Shown one piece after another: positions 11,501-21,863 of a stretch of DNA of 64,000 bases. The translations under genes were made by a program, and so were the position numbers. Under the pieces are notes generated by a model that was not told the DNA's origin, made no database searches, and saw only the letters and a program-made list of their open reading frames with translations. The stretch comes from Dioscorea cayenensis subsp. rotundata (Eukaryota > Streptophyta > Magnoliopsida > Dioscoreales > Dioscoreaceae), in assembly GCF_009730915.1 (NCBI RefSeq), contig NC_052474.1, positions 5,305,501-5,369,500 on the forward strand. The letters are read 5' to 3'. Each line of letters starts with the position of its first letter. Position 1 is the first letter of the stretch.

Positions 11501-13041
11501 TCGATCACGATAGCGAGAGCCTAGCTCCACCGCCTCCGGCACCTGATGCTTCCTTTTATCCTCCCGCGAGACTTCAAGCATGAACCGGTGAGCCATCGGA
11601 AGATGAGGGTTCGACATATTCAAAAGGGAAACACCTGCACCCGGTGCTAGTGACTTCCCCTCGTCCCCAGATATCAAGTCAAATAACGTCGACAACACAC
11701 CCTTATCTTCCTCCTCATCATCAAAGAGCCAAAGATACTCCCCATCATCCTCATCATGAGGGGGAGAGTAACACACTGGCAAATAGACTGATCGGCCATC
11801 GGAAGCGAATGTGAGGCGAACATCCCCGTTCATCTCTCTCGATCTCACTGTGTTTAATCTTCTCTGTTGCATGGATTTACTCTTTTTGCAAAATTGGGTG
11901 GTTTTAGAATCTCAATTTTTTTTTTTTTAATTCAGGAAATATGAATGTTTGTGCTTGTATATATGCATACATGTGGACCAATGCTTTTGAAATGGATAGA
12001 GTAGTTCTAATTCATTTAGTTGTCATTGATTGATTCATTCTTTAGGTGAAATCTATCATTGAATCCTACCGTTGGTCACCTTTCCTCCCTGTTTCGCCAG
12101 ATACATCGATGCTCACTGTACTGCTATTGCTTTCAAAATATAGATTGAGAAATGTTCCAGTAATTGAGATAGGAAGACCCGGTATTCGAAATTTTATAAC
12201 TCAATCAGCTGTTGTTCAAGGCCTCCAACAGTGCAAAGGTCGCGATTGGTTCGACACAATTTCTTCTCGGTCACTCTCAGATCTCGGCCTTCCTTTCATG
12301 CCATGTAATGAGGTTAGTGTCACGGCCACTTCAAAATTTTCGTATTCATGATGAATTATATCTTTCATACTCATTTTAGTTCTATTAACCCAAAAAATCA
12401 ATAATTTTAGTCCTTGAGTTCACGACAAAAGTGATAAATTATAGCTGCAATTTCATACACTGAGCTAAGTTCATTGCCTGCTATTCAAACTCATTGAGAA
12501 ATACGAAAATCTGCGGGGTTTGCCAGGTTATTACTGTAAAAAGCAATGAATTGATATTGGAAGCTTTCAAGAGAATGAAAGATAACCGAATCGGTGGCCT
12601 CCCAGTTACAAAGGAATCGAGCAGGAATATCGTCGGCAATGTGAGCATACGAGACATCAGACACTTACTACTCAAGCCAGAACTTTTCTCCAACTTCAGG
12701 TACTCTGAGTCTTTATTAATAAGAAAACATCATAATATATCTAACACAAAAACAAATTACATATATATGTTCTCAGTCAGTTAACAGCTATGGATTTCCT
12801 GAAGAGGACAATTGATCTGGCAAGGCCAATGGTGACATGCAAATCCGATGATCGGCTCGGAATTGTGATTGATCGGCTAGCGTCGGCATCGGCTCACCGA
12901 GTTTATGTAGTTGATGGTGATGATTCTGAACTTGTTGGTGTAGTGACACTAAGAGATGTGATATCATGCTTTGTGTATGAACCTCCTGGCCATTTTGATG
13001 CATATTTTGTGCTTGCCATTAAGGATATGTTGAGCCAGTGA
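8594..13041 (+). CDS. Four-CBS-domain protein, SnRK1 gamma-subunit-like (KIN-gamma/PV42 type)
   Basis: Five exons (8594-8750, 8866-9308, 12046-12312, 12527-12699, 12777-13041) give 434 aa with all phases matching. The protein resembles the regulatory gamma subunits of SNF1-related kinase: IPVSSFPDVPSGK, DTSIIDAVRVLSENKIMAAPV (CBS1), ESYRWSPFLPVSPDTSMLTV and LLLLSKYRLRNVPVIEIG (CBS2), LEAFKRMKDNRIGGLPV (CBS3) and SASAHRVYVVDG...VTLRDVISCFV (CBS4). CBS domains bind adenine nucleotides, so a role in energy signalling is inferred. About 60 residues rich in Ala, Gly and Val (roughly 115-178) lie between CBS1 and CBS2. Intron 2 (9309-12045) contains an antisense LINE-derived element. In exon 5 the acceptor after tctcag (12776) is required, because the next AG would give an immediate stop. 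Confidence 0.85.
9821..11880 (-). mobile_element. LINE-tailed element with a long ORF, inside intron 2 of the CBS gene
   Basis: The element is antisense to the host gene. Its 3' end is defined by the hairpin GTGG-TTTAT-CCAC (9825-9837 on the complement), which matches the 3' ends of the LINE copies at 8175 and 13355. Most of its length is a single 633-codon ORF. No reverse transcriptase, endonuclease or zf-RVT sequence was recognised. It is therefore either a non-autonomous derivative that acquired a LINE 3' end, or a LINE that kept only ORF1-like sequence. No target-site duplication could be assigned, so the right edge is approximate. Confidence 0.65.
9971..11872 (-). CDS. 633-aa ORF of unknown function in a LINE-tailed element
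   Basis: The uninterrupted ORF runs from an ATG at 11872 to a stop at 9971. I do not recognise the main body. It is acidic near the N-terminus (HDEDDGEYLWLFDDEEEDKG). It also contains an imperfect internal repeat (VEPRSHGGLGLV and VEPCSHGGLDIP) and many short Ser/Val/Pro-rich stretches. The C-terminal KLLDSITRVQSSL resembles KLEDSITLFARSL and ESIMTVKSSLDFL at the ends of the other two LINE copies with the same 3' hairpin. This suggests that only the last few dozen codons plus the 3' UTR are LINE sequence. Whether it is translated is unknown. It lies in a host intron, on the opposite strand. Confidence 0.5.
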   Translation of the reverse strand: MQQRRLNTVRSREMNGDVRLTFASDGRSVYLPVCYSPPHDEDDGEYLWLFDDEEEDKGVLSTLFDLISGDEGKSLAPGAGVSLLNMSNPHLPMAHRFMLEVSREDKRKHQVPEAVELGSRYRDRSHQDSSARHATGDRVERKTVLHQGAEENGGKGWSSGEISVMVEPRSHGGLGLVFSEPHAVVEPCSHGGLDIPLGELPVVVSSVVSVGVGDEGGNVWDRYPSRISGGLFVDAPATVEIFSCNVDMGLPSVSFGWPDGHKDARTYWAMTAESRCVVHRSGKQRCVGLPSVCLTTSTPEVTTVVVETCPTCLAPEATAFKASASRMLSSDDRQTMDPIRLTVVLRTIGQSLRTDGLTLVVSILVKPLAVVDQAIGQSSMNVHNGVIFPLGEAASCQSNLVKMKPTHESMNPLRVQRSSFQDDMRNLGLIDSRANVDMDLLDIKTTKIHDGPYWATLGEGNQIAHLIVIETHQPKSHVNPNLDPIVEAERSKEDFGDLLKPPPHGFDWVPFHGVSPLIPKNFQEFLHFGHPLFRKMLTMLNMRFGRMKIWWLPKRLVLVHKLMEVLGKTGAWCIEFMKNLSFHWTVVAVPKARKRKLLDSITRVQSSLVMIEPHVDIPGGRPINGIDPELWEK

Positions 13042-13339
13042 ACTGTGCCAAATGCCAATCTTTTTCATTGTTTCCTTGGCTTCTGTTTTTCCTTTTTTAG
13101 TGAAAGAATAAGTTTGGGCCAATTTGTTTTTGTTTTTGGGCTGATGATTTTATTTTATTAGTTTGTTATATCTCATCATTCATCAAATAAGAAAAAGTTT
13201 ACATGAATTTACGCTCAAGATTCAGTTACTGACCATATTGATAATTAATTCATTGAAAATATTTTGTAAAGTGCTTGTTAACACTTGAGTAATGTGATTG
13301 TTTATGACACAATGGTGCAAGATGAGGGCAACGGTTCGA
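13042..13339. other. 3' flank of the CBS gene
   Basis: This is the probable 3' UTR and spacer up to the poly-T tail of the LINE. I see nothing else. Confidence 0.5.
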
Positions 13340-13354
13340 TTTTTTTTTTTTTTT

Positions 13355-14424
13355 AAGTGGATAAACCACTTCAATTAAAATAAAGCATCAAACTACTACA
13401 ACCCTCCGTGGAGAGACACAAATAAACTAACAACAACAACATACCACAAGAAGTGGTAAAACAGGGGAACAACCCAAACTGAACACATACAGCAAACAAA
13501 CAACTGACCAGTGGTATCACAAAGCCGCCCACAAACCCCAGAAAACTCCCTGAAACTAGCTCATGCGCTGCTCCTGAGACCCATCAGAAGGCAAAACACC
13601 TCCTGTCTTCTCAACACGTGGACCTAAAAAATCAAGGCTCCGCGCGAATAGTGTGATGGAATCCTCCAATTTGACTCTAGAGCCCTCTCCAGCTGAAGAT
13701 AATCAAGACAAAAGCAAATGAGCAATTTTAATGATGAGAGCATGTGCAGATAAGCAATACGCATTAAAAATGCAATCATTCCTAGACAGCCAAATATTCT
13801 ATACAATCGCTTTCACCACTAAGCCCCCCATGATCCTACAAGCAGGTCGGACAAGCAATCTCCAATTACCCCAAACTGAGGTCATCGACAATGGTAGATC
13901 CGGCAACTTAAGAAGATGGACAAAATAGCTCCACACCTGTCTAGCAAAAGAACACTGCAAGAACAGGTGGTCCACCGACTCTACCTCCGCGTGACAATGC
14001 ACACAGGTAGCGGTAGGAAGACGATTGCAACCCCTCTTAGCGAGGTTTTCGAGAGTGAGGATCTTGTTATTCCAGGCCAACCAGTTGAAAATTGTGACTT
14101 TTTTTTGACACATGTTACGCCAAAAGAAACCCGCCACCGGGCATCATAATCCCCCATCAATAAGGAAGTTGTAAAAAGATTTGACCGAGAAGAACCCATT
14201 TCCTGACAAACTCCACCATTTTTTGTCCCCCAAAACCCTCAGGGACCCCCACAGCCGAGCGCGGATTAATGAAATATCTGGGTTCACGTTTAACGGAGAC
14301 TCATCTAAAAGTGAGAGCAATTCACAAACTGTGCCGTTAGGAAATAGAGCTCTTCTGAACTCCTCAGGCCAAATGTACATAGGAGCTTGCCCATTAACCC
14401 AACGATCTTTCCAAAATTTCTCTC
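13355..14424 (-). mobile_element. 5'-truncated LINE (L1 type)
   Basis: The minus strand contains ORF2 C-terminal pieces in more than one frame. WPEEFRRALFPNG and GDKKWWSLSGNGFFSVKSFY come first. NWLAWNNKILTLENLAKRGC then leads into the zf-RVT cysteine/histidine block CVHCHAEVESVDHLFLQC, followed by NIWLSRNDCIFN. The frames are broken, so the copy is inactive. The 3' end is the hairpin AAGTGG-TTTAT-CCACTT (13355-13371 on the complement), followed by a run of A (T on the plus strand, 13340-13354). It lies just downstream of the CBS-protein gene. Confidence 0.8.
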
Positions 14425-16527
14425 ATGATTGTACTATTCATACAATAATAGTATTTTCTCAGTTTTTTTTATCCGTTGTGGTTTACTGAATCTTATGTAC
14501 CAAAAAATTTAGTTATTTTACAAAATTTTATAAAAAGTTATTTTTTCAAAACTACTCTTAATTTATATCTTCGCATTCCTCTTTCATATTTAATTCCAAG
14601 AAAAGAATTGAATAAAATATTAAAAATAATTTTAAAAAAAATAATAAATACTTCTTGACATTAAAAAATGACAAATAAAAAAAACATGGATTTGTGACAA
14701 ATAAAAAGGAATGAAACGGATGAAATAATATTTACAATCGAGGTGTGGATCTTCTATGGTAAAAATAGTGGTTTCACTTTTCTAGGATTGTAGAGCAATA
14801 AATTTTTTTAGAAGGTCAATAACTCATTGTAATTGGTGCATTTTGTTTTTTAAACGATATCACAAATGGGTACTTTAAAAAAAATAATATTGTAAAAAAT
14901 TAATTTGAAATAATTTATTTACTGGTTCACGCCCGTGATACATGACGTGCCTCCTCCCAAAGTTTATATATATATATATCGCCTAAATTTTTTTTTTCCT
15001 TCATTATCAATATAAGAAAAATAATAATAAAAAAAATTTAGGAAAAGGCGGTGAGACTGATGTGTATGTGGATGTTTGGAAACCTTCACTTGTTTTTTTA
15101 ATTATGTTCACGTGTTTAAACCTAATAAAGAAAAAACAGAAAAAGAAAGAAAGCAATAGTTTATGGCCGTCAAATAAATTAACTGATTAATTAATAAATT
15201 AATTAATTGTATTATTCAACTACCCAAATAATGAGAGAAGATGACCTCCAAAATTTGAGGGGCCACATCGTGTGACATAATGCTATGCTCGTTGGCCGTT
15301 AGCCTTTTCTTTTTGTACTTACCCCCTTCAAAATGTTCCAATTTCATATTTTTATCTACACCCCCCATTTATTTCTTTTTTACTTGTCCATCCTTGACAA
15401 AGAAAGATTTCTTATTTCAGTCTCTTATCATTATTTTTTTAAATTATTTATTTATTTATTTATTTATTTTTACGTATATAGACTCATTTTAATTTTGGCT
15501 TACAATATAATTTTGTCTATTTCTTCCCGTATCAGTTGTCATTGTTTTTTATATGCATGCGACATATCTACATATGATTGTCATATTTCATCAAATATAT
15601 ATATATATATATATATTTTATGATGAATCATTTTCAAATTAATCACACAATAAACATTTATTTAGAGTAATAATTATATTAATAGTTGAAATTTTATTTT
15701 ATTTTATTTTATTTTTCATAAAAACATACTCATATTCTTTGAAACTTGCTTAAGAGATAAAAAAGATATAAAAAACACAATGATAAAAGAAAAGGAAGTT
15801 TCTATAAGATGCCAATCATATGTGATTAAAAAACAAAAAATCTTATTTTAATTTTTTAGAAAAAAATAAAGTTGTTTTTCCTCTGGTCTATTTTACTAAA
15901 ATATAATAAAATAAATAATTCATTTTAAAACAATAATTTTTTTATCAACTGTGGCCATTTAATTTAAGATAACAAGGATAAAAAGAAGAACTAAAAACAA
16001 TATAATAACCTATCAAATACTCATTTGAGAAAAAAAATTCGCATTAATCATAAAAAGCTAAGTTAATTACTTAATTAGGGAGAGGTATCACCTTTGCTTT
16101 TTAGAAAGGTGATATTTCTCCCTAATTAATTATTTTTTTTTATTAATATGATTTTTTTTAATTATGACTTTTATTAGGGAAAGATATCATCTTTTTTTAA
16201 CAATTATCAAGAATATGATAATTTAATTGTACCTAAAAATTTTACAAGGATTAAAAGACAGAAAATACATAATTATAGGGACCTGTACAACAATTAAACT
16301 TTTTAGAAACTAAATTTATCCCCTTTTTGTGCTTCATTTCATTAAAAAAAAACTTGAAAAAATAATAAATATAGGATAAAGTGGGGTATAGCAAGAGACT
16401 AAATAACAAAACAATGAATTATTAAGGGCTTTTATGCAAAACACAATCACATACATCTGATATAATATGTTTTATTTTGCATTTAGGCCCGTAATAGGTT
16501 ATTATTTTGTATTTAGTCCCTCGATGT
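14425..16527. other. AT-rich intergenic region
   Basis: About 2.1 kb of very AT-rich DNA precedes the Rab7 gene. It has TA and ATTT microsatellites (for example 15440-15470 and 15595-15616) and an inverted repeat at 16068-16130. I see no coding sequence; the ORFs of 60-100 codons here are low-complexity. Confidence 0.5.
16068..16130. repeat. Inverted repeat (foldback)
   Basis: The left arm, taattagggagaggtatcac, is answered on the other side of a short spacer by gtgatatttctccctaatta. This gives a hairpin with arms of more than 20 bp, only two mismatches, and a spacer of about 9 nt. A third, diverged half-copy (ttagggaaagatatcat) lies at about 16173-16189. It could be a small foldback element. 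Confidence 0.7.
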
Positions 16528-16540
16528 ATATATATAAAAG
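16528..16540 (+). promoter_or_regulatory. Probable TATA box of the Rab7 gene
   Basis: Tatatataaaag lies about 80 bases upstream of the ATG at 16616. It is followed by a CT-rich leader (16560-16581) of the kind common in plant 5' UTRs. Confidence 0.55.
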
Positions 16541-16615
16541 GAAGAGCCTTCTCTGGTCCCTTCTCTCTCTCTCTCTCTCTCGCCATTGTTTTGCTTTGTG
16601 CTGGATCTCCACGGC

Positions 16616-19058
16616 ATGGCTTCTCGAAGGAGGACCTTGCTCAAAGTCATCGTGCTAGGCGACAGTGGGTTCGTTTTCTCTCTCTCTTGCTGTTTCGATT
16701 TGTATTACTTCTTTCCTTTGATCCCTCACATACGGTGTTTGCTAATTTTGTCGTTGTGATTTGGTTGTTCTTGCTTTCAGGGTTGGCAAGACCTCGTTGA
16801 TGAATCAGTATCCTTAAAAACCATTGATTTGGTTTTGAAAGTATTGGGTGGATTGTGTTTTAATCTTTTGTGTTATATGCAATGGATTTTGTGAATGTGC
16901 TTTCTATAAGGAAGAATTATTTAGGTCTTAGAGATTTTTATTTTTTATTTTTTTTTTTAAATTCTAGCGCAAGTTGCTGGCTTTTGCTCAATTAGTGATT
17001 GGATGTGTTTGTTTGCATGTAAAAATATAGAATAGTTTATTCTTCTTTCTTTGAAGGTGTCCTTTAATAGAGTATTTAGATACGTACATAAGAAGTTCAG
17101 CCAACAGTACAAAGCTACCATTGGTGCTGATTTTGTCACTAAGGAACTGCAGATTGATGACAAACTTGTGACTTTGCAAGTGGGCACTTTTGTTTTTTTT
17201 TTTCCTATTAATCTGTTCTGTTTTCTGTATTTGAGCTTTTCTTTTTTAATGAATTATAGCTGTTGGTTTGGTAGATATGGGACACAGCTGGGCAGGAAAG
17301 ATTTCAGAGTCTCGGTGTTGCGTTTTACCGAGGAGCGGATTGTTGTGTGCTGGTTTATGATGTACATGCTCGCAAGTCATTTGAGAATCTTGATAATTGG
17401 CATGAGGAATTCCTCCACCAGGTTTATAGCCCATACATTTGGGAACTACTTTTCTAATTTTAAATGTTTGCTGCTGTGTGATTTGCTAATCTAAATGAAC
17501 TGTGATTTACAAGAAAAGATAGGGTAAAAAACATGACATTCAAGTTGGTCACTACTTTTCTAATTTTAAGTGTTTGCTGCTTTGTGCTTTGCTAATCTAA
17601 ATGAACTGTGGTTTTACAAGAAAAGATAAGGTAAAAAACATGACATTCAAGTTAGTCGATTAATGAGTTTCTTCTCCTATTTTTACTTTTTACTGACCCT
17701 TATTATCTTCGATTGTATTGGATATGCATCATTTTCTACCATCTATCTGTTGCTTTGTTTTTATGAGTAGTAATATGTGGTAATCCAGGCTAGTCCTTCG
17801 GATCCCAGTTCATTTCCATTTGTAATCCTGGGAAACAAGGTTGATGTAGATGGTGGGAACAGCCGAGTGGTAAGGATATACAACCAAAAAAAAAATAAAG
17901 TTCTCTTTATTCTTGTCGGGATTTTGTTCTTACGTATTTTAATTGTTTAGATATCTGAGAAAAGAGCAAACGAGTGGTGTGCTTCCAAGGGCAATATACC
18001 TTATTTTGAAACCTCAGCAAAGGAGGATTGTAATGTTGACGATGCTTTCCTCTGTGTTGCCAAATTTGCTTTACAAAATGATCGGGAGCAAGATGTGTAA
18101 GTGACTACTGCTAATGATATTTTTGTGTTTATGTTCCCTCTGCAATTGTTGTGCTTCATATTTATAAAAATGGCTTCGTGCCCTGATACATAATCAATGA
18201 TACTTCTTGTCAACATCTTACTCATTTAGTTCATGGGTTGTTATGTTTGTTGCATGACTAATTATGATCAAACAGGATATTGAAAACTCATAGGCCCTTA
18301 AGAGTTGTATACCTGTTTATTTAGAATTTTACTTTATGGGTTGAGTAGGTCATCATGCCTTTTCCAAATTTAGAAAACCCGGTACTCCTTGTAGGTTTTC
18401 AACTTTTTTGAAAAAGCTCTCAATGGTCTTCTTGGTTTGATACTTTGGAAGTTGATAAGCAATTGTGGAAGCCACAGGATGCTAAATTGACTATTTGACA
18501 ATATTTTAGAAAATTCCTGATGTCATGCAGTTCTAGCAGAGATTACTTCTCAAACCAAATATCTGTATGATCCAGTGACTGAGAAATTTTCAATGACATG
18601 AGTATTTCTTTGAATATTTTGGCGAAGTGACATTCTGCTGAAAGCATTCAACAAACACCGCATATTGCCAAAACATAGTATTTGAACAACAAGCATGAAA
18701 TTCACGTGCTTATTGGTTGCGAGAACTTTATTTTATCAGCATATTGTCAAGACATAGTATTTGAACAACAAGCATGAAATCTGTGTTCTTAGTGGTTGCC
18801 AGAACTTTATTTTATCTCCATTATACTCCGGTGAACTCCACCTTGATAGATTAACTCATGTGCAAATTATGCTCACTTGGTATTAAAATTTTGCCTGGCA
18901 TGAAAAAGTTAATTAATTTGAAAGCGTGAGCATATGTTTAATATAAATGGTATTGGCTTTCGCATCCTGATTCACAATATTCCTTATTCTGCAGATACTT
19001 CCGGAACATTCAGGAACCTATTTTAGAGGCAGAGCAGAGAAGTGGGTGTTCCTGTTGA
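16616..19058 (+). CDS. Rab7 small GTPase (plant RABG3 type)
   Basis: Seven exons (16616-16668, 16781-16807, 17080-17179, 17275-17421, 17789-17869, 17951-18096, 18995-19058) give 205 aa, close to the usual 206. The motifs are complete: [13 protein letters not shown] (P-loop), [10 protein letters not shown] (switch I), [11 protein letters not shown] (G3), GNKVD (G4) and ETSAK (G5). The C-terminus, EQRSGCSC, ends in a CXC double-geranylgeranylation signal. Rab7 directs traffic to and fusion at the late endosome/vacuole. The second intron (16808-17079) starts GTATCCTT, a U12-type donor. Introns 4 and 6 contain tandem duplications. All other introns are GT-AG of ordinary type. Confidence 0.93.
16808..17079 (+). 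other. Candidate U12-type (minor spliceosome) intron in Rab7
   Basis: The donor is GTATCCTT, a full match to the U12 consensus RTATCCTT. About 12 nt before the acceptor lies cctttaat, a partial match to the U12 branch-point consensus TCCTTRAY. The acceptor at 17079 gives CA|A, so MNQ-YVHKKF is restored in frame exactly as in Rab7 proteins. Confidence 0.75.
17445..17657. repeat. Tandem duplication of about 106 bp in Rab7 intron 4
   Basis: Copy 1 (17445-17550) and copy 2 (17551-17657) both begin actacttttctaatttta. Both end with caagttggtc or caagttagtc, with a handful of differences. Confidence 0.9.
18659..18818. repeat. Tandem duplication of about 80 bp in Rab7 intron 6
   Basis: The block gcatattg...acatagtatttgaacaacaagcatgaaat...agaactttattttat occurs twice in a row. 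The second copy starts near 18739, and several substitutions separate them. Confidence 0.8.
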
Positions 19059-19495
19059 CACAAGCTTCTGCTGCTATGTAGATGATGTTTGTTTCTTTCC
19101 AACATGATGTGTTGATTGGTTCTGGTTCTTCATTCTTCATCCATCATTTCCATCATGTTAATTTAAATCTCATGTACCATCAAATGCTTTATTGGGGGTC
19201 AGTTCCTTGTGTTTGTATCTTTCAAATGTGAAGTCTTGATTTCCTCAGATTATTCATTCATCTCATTGCACATCATTTTTGTAACTCTTTCTTATGTACA
19301 TCAAATTCGTAAGTTCACAATATTCTTCCTGTATGACAAACTATTTTACTGTTAATTAATTATGAGAAAAATGTTAGAGAAGCTTCTGTGAGCAAGATGT
19401 GATTTTTTTTATTCTGAGCAGGCTATTACATACTCACCCAATCTCCTCAATAAGGTAAGCAGAAAACCCTACAAATTATATGATAGGTTTTTGTT
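19059..19495. other. Convergent 3' flanks of Rab7 and WRKY
   Basis: This short spacer lies between the Rab7 stop (plus strand) and the WRKY stop (minus strand). It should contain both 3' UTRs. No other feature is seen. Confidence 0.5.
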
Positions 19496-20421
19496 TCACC
19501 TGTTCCATGCAAATGGATCCATGGCAGGCATATGTTCAAATGGAGAGGCGCAAGAGACAGGGCTAGGACTTGGGTGGTTGTGCACCCCTTCATATGTTGT
19601 GATCACAAAGCTTGGATCGTCACGGTCTCTTTCAACCCTCTTCTTCACAGTGCAACCCAGGCTGGAACATCGGTAATAATTTCTGCAATATTTGTTGTTT
19701 TTTTTTCACATTAGTCGCAGTTATTTGATTCTGAAAATCAAAGAAATTTGAATTTCTATTGAAGATTAACATGATTTCAGATGATGATTCTTGTGTTAGG
19801 TTATCTATACCATTGAACTGTCATGCATGAGGTGTGCACCCTGCAAAATTTCCATAATCTTGCATATATATTTCTTGAATTATGATTCAATGGGATGCAA
19901 AATACAAGTGGCATATAAAGACAATTGCATAATTGGAAAATTTGTTGTTCTTGGATTCGCACCTAGGGTTAGGACTGTTCTTCACCGCCTTCTTCCCATA
20001 TTTCCTCCATTTGTATCCATCATCTAAATTCTCAACTTCTGACTTAGTTCTGAATCCAATCCGGCGACCAGCACCTATCTCCAATCTCATCCTCTGAGTC
20101 TGAATATTCCTACTGCCAATAAATTTAGTGTAAGAAAGCCAACAAATGAAGCAAAAAAACCTCGAAATTAAAGCCATTTGTTATAAAAACAAAACTAAGT
20201 CCAGTAGCATACAATAAACCACTTGATTCTCCTGTGCCTTCAGCCAAGATATCCAAATTCTCCAATAAACTGGCATCATTTGAAGCCAAGTGATTGTAGG
20301 TATTCATGAAGGGAAAACCTGAAGCTAGATTAGGGTTCTGGGGAGAAACATGAACATCTGATGGCAGTGAATGGTGGTAGAAAGGCATGATGAGCTCACT
20401 CAGTTCCAACATGGCTGTCAT
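19496..20421 (-). CDS. WRKY transcription factor with WRKYGKK core (group IIc, WRKY50/51-like)
   Basis: Three exons (20421-20213, 20112-19963, 19682-19496) give 181 aa, with both introns in phase 2. The domain reads DDGYKWRKYGKKAVKNSPNPR, then NYYRCSSLGCTVKKRVERDR and VITTYEGVHNHPSP. The core is therefore WRKYGKK at about 105-111 with a C-X4-C...H-X-H finger. The GKK variant is known in the WRKY50/51/59 clade and alters W-box preference. The N-terminal 100 residues have no recognised domain. An in-frame ATG at 20412 could also serve as start. The intron inside the WRKY domain after PR is the standard R-type intron. Confidence 0.9.
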
Positions 20422-20947
20422 ACTTTAGAGGACACTTCTGAATGCCTTCATATATGCATTCATATATATATATATATATATATATATGGAGGAGAGACAA
20501 AGACATGTATAACACACACCAATGCAATTCTTCAAAGGATTTTTCTGCCAAATTGTTTGGAAGTTTCTGGCATGGTTCATGCAAAGTGTCATTGTTCATT
20601 TTAAAAGTTGACTTCAGGAATCAGGATTCGGATTTGTAGGCTTTGTTTGTTTGGAAGGTATAATTTGATGATTTATGTATGGCGGCTGCTTTATAAGTCA
20701 TAGTTTTAATCATCTTTGATTTCTCTTGTTTAACTGAGTTTCCCCTCTCTTTCTCCCTTTTCAGCACATGTTTATAGATTTACTTCACAAAATCACACTC
20801 TGTAGGCATACTTTTTTTTTTTTTGGTATTACTTTTTGTATATGCCCAACAACTTTAATTTAAAATTTTTGGGAGTATATTCTATGCAGGTGAAGGTGAT
20901 ATGACCAATTACAAAGTTTTTGCAGCAGCATTAGACCTTATAAATTT
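20422..20947. other. Intergenic: WRKY upstream region
   Basis: This is upstream of the minus-strand WRKY gene. A TA microsatellite lies at 20462-20487 in the probable 5' UTR. Its right end holds the left target-site copy of the SINE (20936-20947). No genes are seen. Confidence 0.45.
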
Positions 20948-21138
20948 TTGAATAATAGACGACAAGCGCCTTTTTTTAATGAATATAAACAGTACTGAAA
21001 TCCGGATGTACAGTATGAAAATAGTATATGAATCCCAGATGAACAGTGTATGAACAGTATAGGAGAACAGTACTGTTGGGGGAGAGATTTGAACCCATGA
21101 CCTCCCCCTTACACTTTGATATCATACCATTAGGCTAT
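20948..21138 (-). mobile_element. tRNA-derived SINE
   Basis: Read on the minus strand, TAGCCTAATGG fits the RNA polymerase III A box and GGTTCAAATC the B box, about 35 nt apart. An anciently composed body with repeated actgttcat-type motifs and a short A run follows. The 12-bp sequence ccttataaattt flanks both sides (20936-20947 and 21139-21150), as expected for a target-site duplication. Confidence 0.65.
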
Positions 21139-21150
21139 CCTTATAAATTT

Positions 21151-21863
21151 CTTTATCTAAACTTTTTCAATCTTAAAATTTGCAGTTATATCCATTGTGT
21201 TTCATTCCGGAGCTTCAAATAATAAAATTGTCATTATAATGTGTGGCCATTGTTTTCAATTTAAATTGAGATGTATGAATTTTCCAGAGTGCCGAAAACA
21301 TTGAAAAGGAACAAGATATAAATTTTCTATTGTTTTCAGTGGGAGGGGGAAAACAAATACTGCATGGATTTGTGCAAATTTATTTTCTTGTTTGAAAATT
21401 ATTATTACTTTTATTTACTTTGAATACAAAATTTTTATTCTAGCTTATTTATTGACTTTTACCTTTCTAGAAACTTTTTTCAAAAAATTACCAAACATCC
21501 ATTTCATTTACATACATATATATATATGTAATAACTAATAAGGAATGATATTTAAATTAAATAGTAGATTGTGGCAATGGCTACAGTGCAAACAGATAAG
21601 GTTTCTTCTCTCTGATTGGCTGAAATCCAAACCACAGATTCTCACCCTCCTCTCTGCCTCTCAATAATCTGTCATTTTCTCTAAAACAAATTGAATTTTT
21701 TTAAAAAAAAAAAATAAGAAAATAACATGAGTGTGTCACCAAGGATCAATCTAAACCACACCCCAATTCTTAAAAAAACCAGAAAATTGAATTGAATTTT
21801 TTTTTTAAAGAAAAAGAAGAAACAGCTACAAACACAGAGGAGAAGAGAAGAGCAAAGTCATCA
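21151..21863. other. Intergenic, AT-rich, upstream of the DUF1118 gene
   Basis: No coding sequence is seen. The last 100 bases are A- and G-rich and probably form the leader of the next gene. Confidence 0.45.
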
